Positions 38,414 through 44,659 of a stretch of 44,659 nt of DNA are shown piece by piece (positions within the stretch are counted from its first letter, which is position 1; every line of letters starts with the position of its first letter). The notes under the pieces are model-generated. The model was not told the DNA's origin. It saw only the letters and a list, made by a program, of their open reading frames with translations, and searched no databases. Source of the stretch: Neelides folsomi (lineage: Eukaryota; Arthropoda; Collembola; Neelipleona; Neelidae); contig JAQGBZ010000465.1 of assembly GCA_034687125.1 (NCBI GenBank), positions 1 through 44,659 of the forward strand, given 5' to 3'. A program made the position numbers and the translations under genes.

Positions 38414-38544
38414 AAAAGGAGATGGTGATTTTGGTAGATTGAGGAAATTTGGATGTCAAGCGATGAATTACTCGTCCTCCTTTATTAATAAAATGGCTCG
38501 AGGGAGGGAATCGGGGAGTAATTTAATTCCTCCTTATCAGAAGG
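38414..38544 (+). CDS. Possible exon 3 of the GFR-alpha-like gene
   Basis: A strong acceptor (CTCCTCTTCTGTAG) is followed by one base plus 43 open codons ending at G|GTGAGG (GT at 38545). The incoming phase matches exon 2 (GG plus A gives Gly). The outgoing phase 1 base G joins exon 4 (G plus GA gives Gly). The peptide is basic and polar, with KGDGDFGRLRKFGC near the start, then a Ser-rich part and LIPPYQK at the end, and has one cysteine. No domain is recognised. An alternative acceptor TTTTGGTAG at 38437 gives the same frame. Phase agreement at both ends is the main evidence; the composition alone is not convincing. Confidence 0.38.
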
Positions 38545-40678
38545 GTGAGGTGAGAGGGCCAAAACCGTCTTATCTATCCATATTCAAAATTTCCCCCTTC
38601 CATCTATCTACCATGTATGTATTACAATGAGGAAAAGGATCTCATTGCTTCAAATTTTAAATCCTTATATTCTATATATGTATATATGGTATGTATTTCC
38701 TGAACTGGGTGCAAAATTTTAACTTTATACTTTATGTGTAAAAATAAAAATAATTGGTGAAGGTTTTGGCCAAGGTCTTTAGTTGCGGCTTTGGGTAATT
38801 TAAGATTTTTGGGTGATGGAGGAAATTATTAATGGTTTAATTGAAGGAGAAATTCCCTCTTGGAGACTCCTTCAGTTTTTCCTCAAAACCCCGAAGGAAT
38901 GCATCAAAGAGAATCCTCCGCCCACCGAACCGGAAAATCTTTTTCCGTTTATAAAGAGCCGCCGCACCGCCGCCACCATCAAATAATGAATCCATTCAAA
39001 CGGAGGGAATTAACCTTCACAGGATTTTCACTGCCAGAAAATTAAACGGTTTAAATCACCTGTAGTTAAAAAACGATGAGGCGGCTATGCATTTCTCCAA
39101 AAACCTTTCCAAGGGGTTATATAACTTAATGTGTCCCATATGGGCCATTCGAGGATTATTTTCTTTTTCAGGCGTCTGTGGACGTTCGTTCTCTGCATTT
39201 TAATTCTAATTCCATTTCCCATTTATTTAAACTGACTGACAATGAAAAGTCAAAATGATGTCCAAATCTAAAAAAATACTTAAAACTTCCTTTGGTAAAT
39301 ATTTATGGATTATAACACTTGGAATTTTATGATTTCCAATCCAACGGATTTGAATCTATAATTTTTATATTGAAAAATTGTCATTAAGAATTCATATGGG
39401 ATTTAAAAGGAAATTCAAAGGATTCATTTATCAATATCCTGTATTGTGAAATGAATGGGATTTTCTGCGTCGAGGGAAGGGGGAGAAGTTTTTTTGGAAG
39501 GAAAGAGATGTTGATCTGTTTTTGCACTTGTCAGATTAGATATGAGTGGGTGTGTATTTTAAATGAGGTATATTCGTCTCATGGATGAACTTTCTCGTTG
39601 GAGATTATTTGTGCTGTCCATCGTGGAAGAGGACAGTGACACGGAAGAGCTTTTATATTACATCTTTCTCTCTCTGTCAAACCTTCAGCAATTTGGCCGT
39701 GTGCGGAAACTCTAACTTTCCCCCGCCTCCGACTTGTTAATCTCGAAAAGGAGAAATGCGCGTGTAAGTAGTTTCCTTCTCAAGGAAACCTCGTCATTGT
39801 CAACTCGTATTCATGAGGATCCCCCAGGTGAGGAAAAATATGCAAAGTGTATTGACGTCCTCTCCTTTTATTATTCTCTCCATTTTACCAGGATATATAC
39901 AATAAACTGGATATACCATGGTTGGAAAAATGAAAACAATTCCTCCAAACTTAAACTCCAATCATTCTCAAACTATTAATTTTTTACATTTTATAATTAA
40001 ATATTTTATTTTGAAATACTAAATAAATAATAATTTGATAATAATTGAATATTTAGTAAAGTATTTAAATAGGTATTCGCGAGATTTTAACTCATTTTTG
40101 AACAAGAAATAGTCCAATAGTTGGTTTTGTCTATTCATTCTTCTCCTGTGGGAATGTTGGGCAGTAGGGCTAATCACCATTAATTGTATGGGTATATTGT
40201 GACTATTTGGTCTTGTGAAATATTTGTTCAATTATTCCCGGGAACGACTCTTAAGAGTTTGAGACTCCCGCACGAATGAAAACTCCCTCCATCTTACCTT
40301 TAGGTAAAGGTGAGAGATATAATTTATAATTTCACACACTAACAACCCGCGTACTACGACGATTAGGTCGAGCTAAATGTGTGGTCCGCTCTGTTATTGC
40401 TCTTACACACATAAGAAGAGATTAATGCACTTTCACTTCCATTTCATACAAATAGTAAATATTGAGACACTTAAGACCGTATAATGAACAGCCATTTGCC
40501 TCCTATGAAACTCCAATTTATTTCGTCTATGCATATAAAACAATTCCCAAATACCCAAACTCCACTTTGGTAACTTATCGGATTAATTAAAGTCCTAGAC
40601 ATTTTGGATCGTCTTTGCTACATATAAAATAACAATATTGAACAAGAACTCACTTCGCTTTATTTAATCTTTTTCCAG
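38545..40678 (+). other. Intron 3 (about 2.1 kb)
   Basis: It begins with donor GTGAGG and ends with the acceptor TTTAATCTTTTTCCAG at 40678. A splice-flanked open segment at 39690-39764 (CTTCAG acceptor, GTAAGT donor) looks attractive. It leaves a T that would form TGA with the first bases of exon 4, so it is not included. No other feature is supported. Confidence 0.4.
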
Positions 40679-40801
40679 GAAGTGAAACGAAGACTGCGAC
40701 GGCGATTATGAATTGTATTCAAGCGAGGGACTTTTGTATGGATAACAGCAATTGCTCTCCAATACTCGAAATCGTTCCTCGAGTTTGCGGTCCTGAAAAA
40801 G
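40679..40801 (+). CDS. Gfrl: GFR-alpha-like receptor, exon 4: first half of a GFR-alpha/GAS1 domain
   Basis: The exon lies between a textbook acceptor (TTTTTCCAG) and donor G|GTGAGA (GT at 40802). It is phase 1 at both ends and holds 40 whole codons. The peptide has NCIQARDFCMDNSNC, then about ten residues, then CGPE. Its cysteine spacing C-6-C-5-C-10-C is the start of the GDNF receptor alpha/GAS1 domain, and the C-x-x-A-R-x-x-C and P-R-V-C-G-P features fit arthropod GDNF-receptor-like (Gfrl) proteins best. Such domains sit in cell-surface, often GPI-anchored or single-pass, co-receptors. In insects Gfrl has been linked to NCAM/FasII rather than to a GDNF ligand. The rest of the domain, with its later cysteines, must be encoded beyond this window. 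GAS1-like proteins share the spacing, so GAS1 is the main alternative. Confidence 0.8.
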
Positions 40802-43008
40802 GTGAGAATTATTTAATTACCTTTTAATATCAATCTTAAATACATGTAAATAGGTATACATTTAAAAAGCCAGTGAGGTTCTGGTACTGGTTCTTTAAAG
40901 TATGTTATAATGATAGTAAGTAAAGGGATGTAAGTTGTATTAGCATTAGTATTTTATGGATTCATTGATGGAGGATTCCCTTGTTTGTCGACGGTCCCGT
41001 TGTCACGGGGATAATGGAAGGTGGGCTCTAAGTGGCTCTTTTCATGTTCTCAACCCCCCGATTTGAATTTCCGTGCTCGCGTGCTGACTGGGCCCTTCTA
41101 TCTCTCCGCCTCACGCGACCGACCTCACTTTACAAATCCCCGTACTTTACTCGAATCACAGCCTTCCACATAAGGTACACTCTCGTTTTAATCGAGTCAC
41201 CTTCTCCCACTTTTTTTAAATCCTCATATATCATACTCCACCCGACACGATCAATAGATCTCTCCAGTATTCATTTACTCTTCTACGCACTTCAATCATC
41301 ACCCTCCACAACGCCCCTTGGAAATTATTACGATACCCTTCAGGGACGGATTTATCCATACAGCTCCATATACTTAAATGTAGTACTTATGAAGAAAGTC
41401 AAGTTTGGGAAACAAATTGTTATGGAAGAAATTCTTATGTTGTAAATTGTTATGTATGGGAAAGAAGATCTGGGATTAATACGAAAGTGGAAATTTGAAC
41501 AAGTTTTAGCCCCAATTTTTTATATAAAAATCTGTTCTTTTATTGGAGAGATTTTGTAATCCACTTGGAACGCGAAGTTATCACAAAAATGGAAAACATA
41601 AAATTGAGATATGTGTATAGACATCTTGTAATGTAAAAAGAGGGCACTAAACACAGAGCCTCTGTACCTACTGTGAAAAACTGATATTTTGAGTGGAGTA
41701 TTCTGATGTGGGCTACGTGTGTATTTCATAGGGGTCTTTGTGTGTAAACTCTTCATTGATTTTTCGTTGAGGAGATGTAAAAAAATGAGGGTATATCTCC
41801 TCAACGTCTACATTATGGATCTTCTTCTAAAATATTTGTAAGATAGTGGAGGAAATAAATGGATTGGGGTAGTTGGACGTGGTGGAAGGGAAGAACATTG
41901 TGAGCAAGGCCATTGATTCCATCTGAGTCTATGAAGAAGAATTCTTCCTGATTAACCTGTGAGGAATATGCTTAATTTCCTGCCGCCACGAGCGGAAGTC
42001 CCTCTCGCCCTCGGCACCACACAAACCAACAATAGATATCCACACCAATTCCACAGACACCCATTGATCTCCTACATAATGCACCAATCTCTCAATTACC
42101 AATCTATTACCACTAATACTGATAAACTTTAATTACCCCTACAAAGAAAAATATCTTCCATTGAATTATTTCATTATTATTTTAATAAGATTCTATTTGT
42201 AATAAGATTTTTTCTCATTTTGTCATAAATACAATACATAATAATTGTATTTTATTTAAAATATTACATTTATCTGTACTCTATTAAGCTATAGAGTACA
42301 TAATACAGGTATAGAATACGTACCATATATAGTATGGATTTAATATTACACAAATATAGAATTTTATATAGAATAACTTGTAAATGTAGTAAGACTTGTA
42401 TTATGTTTGATATGCGAGATGAGAAAAGTTGCATTTGGGAGGAAGAAGCCTTTCACTTCCTTTATATCTAAATAGTTATTATAAAGAGAAGAGTGAAGAA
42501 ACGAGGTCCTGACTTGAGAGCCTTCATCTCTTCCCGTAAAAATTGGATGAAATTTGAGCCTATTGAGCCCCGAGGAACGCATTAATCCTTCTTCATTAAG
42601 GAACTGACGAAAAAGAAGCTCATCCACTTTCTTATTCATATACCATATATCAATATATTATATGTGGTACACTAAAGGGACCACCTACCAAACCATTTTC
42701 TTATCCTTTATTTCTATTGTAGGTCATGCAAAAGGCTTTAATTTTTAATTCCGAAATTAAATTTATAAAATAATACATATAAAGAATTATAAATATTGAG
42801 AGAGATAACTATAAATAGTAAGATTAATATCTGAATCTTTATCTGAAAGAAATATTTCAAACAAGCTTCAATTTTGTATGTTATAACGTATGTAATGCGT
42901 TGAGGTAGAAATATTAAATTTTAAGCTAATTTGCCGTTCACTCTATTATCTTATGAGATCTTTTTGAAGGAAGTTTAATTTAAAATTTAATAGGCGAACC
43001 TTCCCGCC

Positions 43009-43028
43009 CTTTCTCATCAATGAGAAAG
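43009..43028. repeat. Perfect 8-bp hairpin with TCAA loop
   Basis: CTTTCTCA at 43009-43016, loop TCAA, TGAGAAAG at 43021-43028. It is not the histone-mRNA stem-loop. Role unknown. Confidence 0.8.
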
Positions 43029-44623
43029 TAAAAAGGGGGATTTCTTTGGATTAACTTGATGCGTATAAAATTTTATGGAAATAACAAAATGAAATGTTTT
43101 TTTGTAAAATTCCCAAATTATCTTCACAACAAAAATGTATCCCTAGCAGGTTCAAACTTTCTTGATAATTTTTATAATGATAATGTATAAAAGATTTTTA
43201 ACGCTACTATACAGGTAGAAAATAAAAATATCACAGGTGTTTATAATTCAATTAAATATTAAATATAGCATACATACCTATTTCCATTCTTAATTTTATC
43301 TTCTATGTATATTTAAATATTTTATTTATAGTATATTGAAATATTTATATATCAATCAGTATTTGTATAAATTTAAACTTGTTATTAAACTTATATTTAG
43401 TTATCAAAATATATTCTGATTGATTGTTGGAGTTTGGGCGTAAATTGAGAGCCGCGAAAAGCACTTATGTTTGTACGTACCAGGTACGAAACTTGTAACT
43501 TTTCAAGAACTCTTTTCCCCCTTGAGGAGAACAATGGGAATCCTTTGAGTTTGGAATGTAAAAGTGAAGTTCCACTTACTTAGCTATCAGAAGGGAATCG
43601 TGGGATAGTTGGACTCATAAGTCAACCTGGGAGTTAAAGGAAGATTAGAGAATCCAATCACTTGAGCTTATGCAATACATTACAACCCTCGTCACTTATT
43701 ACCACTTCAACACACTTTCTTCTCTCACATGTCAATCAATAAAGGGAAAGAATTCCATTGTTTTCATTTTCCTTGAAAGCTTCTTTATGCCATCAAAACA
43801 CATGAGATTTTACTATCAGTCCATTCAATTACACCTTGTCCATACATACAACAGAATACAACTTCAACCCTTATACATAACAGTAATAGAGTGTATGTAA
43901 AAGTGTACATGTACATAAATAGGTAAATGGGAAATGCTCAAAATTACAAATGGTTTATATAACTACTGTATAGTTTTTAACTACTTAATATTACATTATA
44001 AACCAACTACCTATTTACCTATAATGTATAAAGTATTCTCTATAATATTTAAATTTGCTCATTGCCAATTAGTCAACTTTGTTGATTAAGAGCATGCCAG
44101 GAATTTATCGATTTAGGATCAATAAAAATAATTGAAGGTGAACTTTAAACTGAGATTTGATTCTAAATATATTCTATTGAGCACCCCTCGATGACAACGA
44201 CCTTTTCCCTCTGTGTGTGTTTATGAGTGTGTGAAATGGTGAAGGCATTCTTGTGTGTGAATGATATCGATTTGAGTGGCCACCGACGAGGTTCGCCCCC
44301 ACGTTGAGACCATTAATTGGGTGAAAGCTCATAAAAGTTCTAAAGGATTATAAGTGGATTATGTTCTCTAAAAAAATTTCTTCTCTTCTGGAAAGCTGCA
44401 GGAGGACGGGCGGCTCTTAATTTTTATGAATCGTCTCTTTTATATATCCATTCATATGTAACACAACGTGTAGTTTTATCATTCCTATGGTCTTCTTACC
44501 TACACGGTTCGAATCACTCCTATACATGAACCTATACATGAAGATGTTTAATCATAAGACTAGTGCGTGACTTATATATATGACTTTACCCATAGAAAAA
44601 GACTTCATATATGTTTAGTATAT

Positions 44624-44641
44624 GGGGGGGGGGGGGGGGGG
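44624..44641. repeat. Poly-G run of 18
   Basis: Eighteen consecutive G bases stand in otherwise AT-rich sequence, 18 bp before the window end. Confidence 0.95.
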
Positions 44642-44644
44642 AAC

Positions 44645-44656
44645 GTCGTGCACGAC
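44645..44656. repeat. Perfect 12-bp palindrome next to the poly-G run
   Basis: GTCGTGCACGAC is fully self-complementary and starts three bases after the poly-G tract. It may be a transposon end, a fragile site or an assembly artefact. Confidence 0.85.
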
Positions 44657-44659
44657 ATT

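Larger units (their letters stand above)
40802..44659 (+). other. Start of intron 4, no further exon found
   Basis: The donor GTGAGA at 40802 opens sequence in which I found no phase-1 exon with a Cys pattern that would complete the GFR-alpha domain. A GC-richer patch at 40980-41350 has a 137-codon open frame (41032-41445) with no recognised motif and many Ser/Leu/Thr residues, probably chance. AT-rich islands lie at 42180-42370, 43170-43400 and 43890-44050. The intron therefore appears to exceed 3.8 kb, unless this exon ends the transcript in an alternative way. Confidence 0.45.

Noticed and set aside
39690..39764. Splice-flanked open segment in intron 3 of the receptor gene
   Set aside because: It has a good CTTCAG acceptor and a GTAAGT donor in phase 1. 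Its last base T would join GA of exon 4 to make TGA, and the other frames contain stops, so it cannot be an exon of this gene as modelled.
41032..41445. 137-codon open frame downstream of exon 4
   Set aside because: It lacks the cysteine pattern needed to complete a GFR-alpha domain and resembles translated low-complexity GC-richer DNA.
44500..44520. GGTTCGAATC resembling a tRNA T-loop
   Set aside because: No matching acceptor, D-arm or anticodon stem could be paired around it.

Overview
This window is eukaryotic, AT-rich, intron-containing DNA from an invertebrate, most likely an arthropod. It has no bacterial-style gene packing, no operons and no recognisable tRNA or rRNA gene. The best coding evidence is a split gene with consensus splice sites and introns of several kilobases. 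Two non-autonomous DNA transposons of arthropod-type families (mariner-like and hAT-like) are present. The taxon cannot be fixed from the sequence. A copepod such as a sea louse is only a guess, based on the abundant TACATATGTA-type islands.

Layout: Positions 1 to about 20.8 kb are gene-poor. They hold an interleaved inverted-repeat cluster at 114-200, a cluster of adjacent perfect hairpins at 4711-4859, one possible signal-peptide exon at 5618-5669, and small local duplications. A 301-bp hAT-like MITE rich in CCGGTCC motifs lies at 20816-21116. A 365-bp internally deleted mariner-like element lies at 24966-25330. It is flanked by TA and keeps the last part of a transposase frame on the minus strand.

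The main gene is on the plus strand from 30373 to beyond the window end. It looks like a GDNF-family-receptor-alpha-like (GFR-alpha/GAS1 domain) protein, the arthropod Gfrl type. Exon 1 (30373-30592) encodes a signal peptide and a short Thr-rich linker. Exon 2 (30849-30954) and a less certain exon 3 (38414-38544) encode an unrecognised extracellular region. Exon 4 (40679-40801) carries the first half of a GFR-alpha/GAS1 domain with cysteine spacing C-6-C-5-C-10-C. Phases 1, 2, 1 and 1 at the successive donors are mutually compatible. The remaining exons must lie past 44659. The introns are about 0.26, 7.5 and 2.1 kb, and the last exceeds 3.8 kb.

From base composition I estimate that most long open frames elsewhere are what chance allows in the GC-richer patches, so I have not annotated them as genes. 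All gene calls rest on reading splice signals and motifs by eye; no database search was possible.
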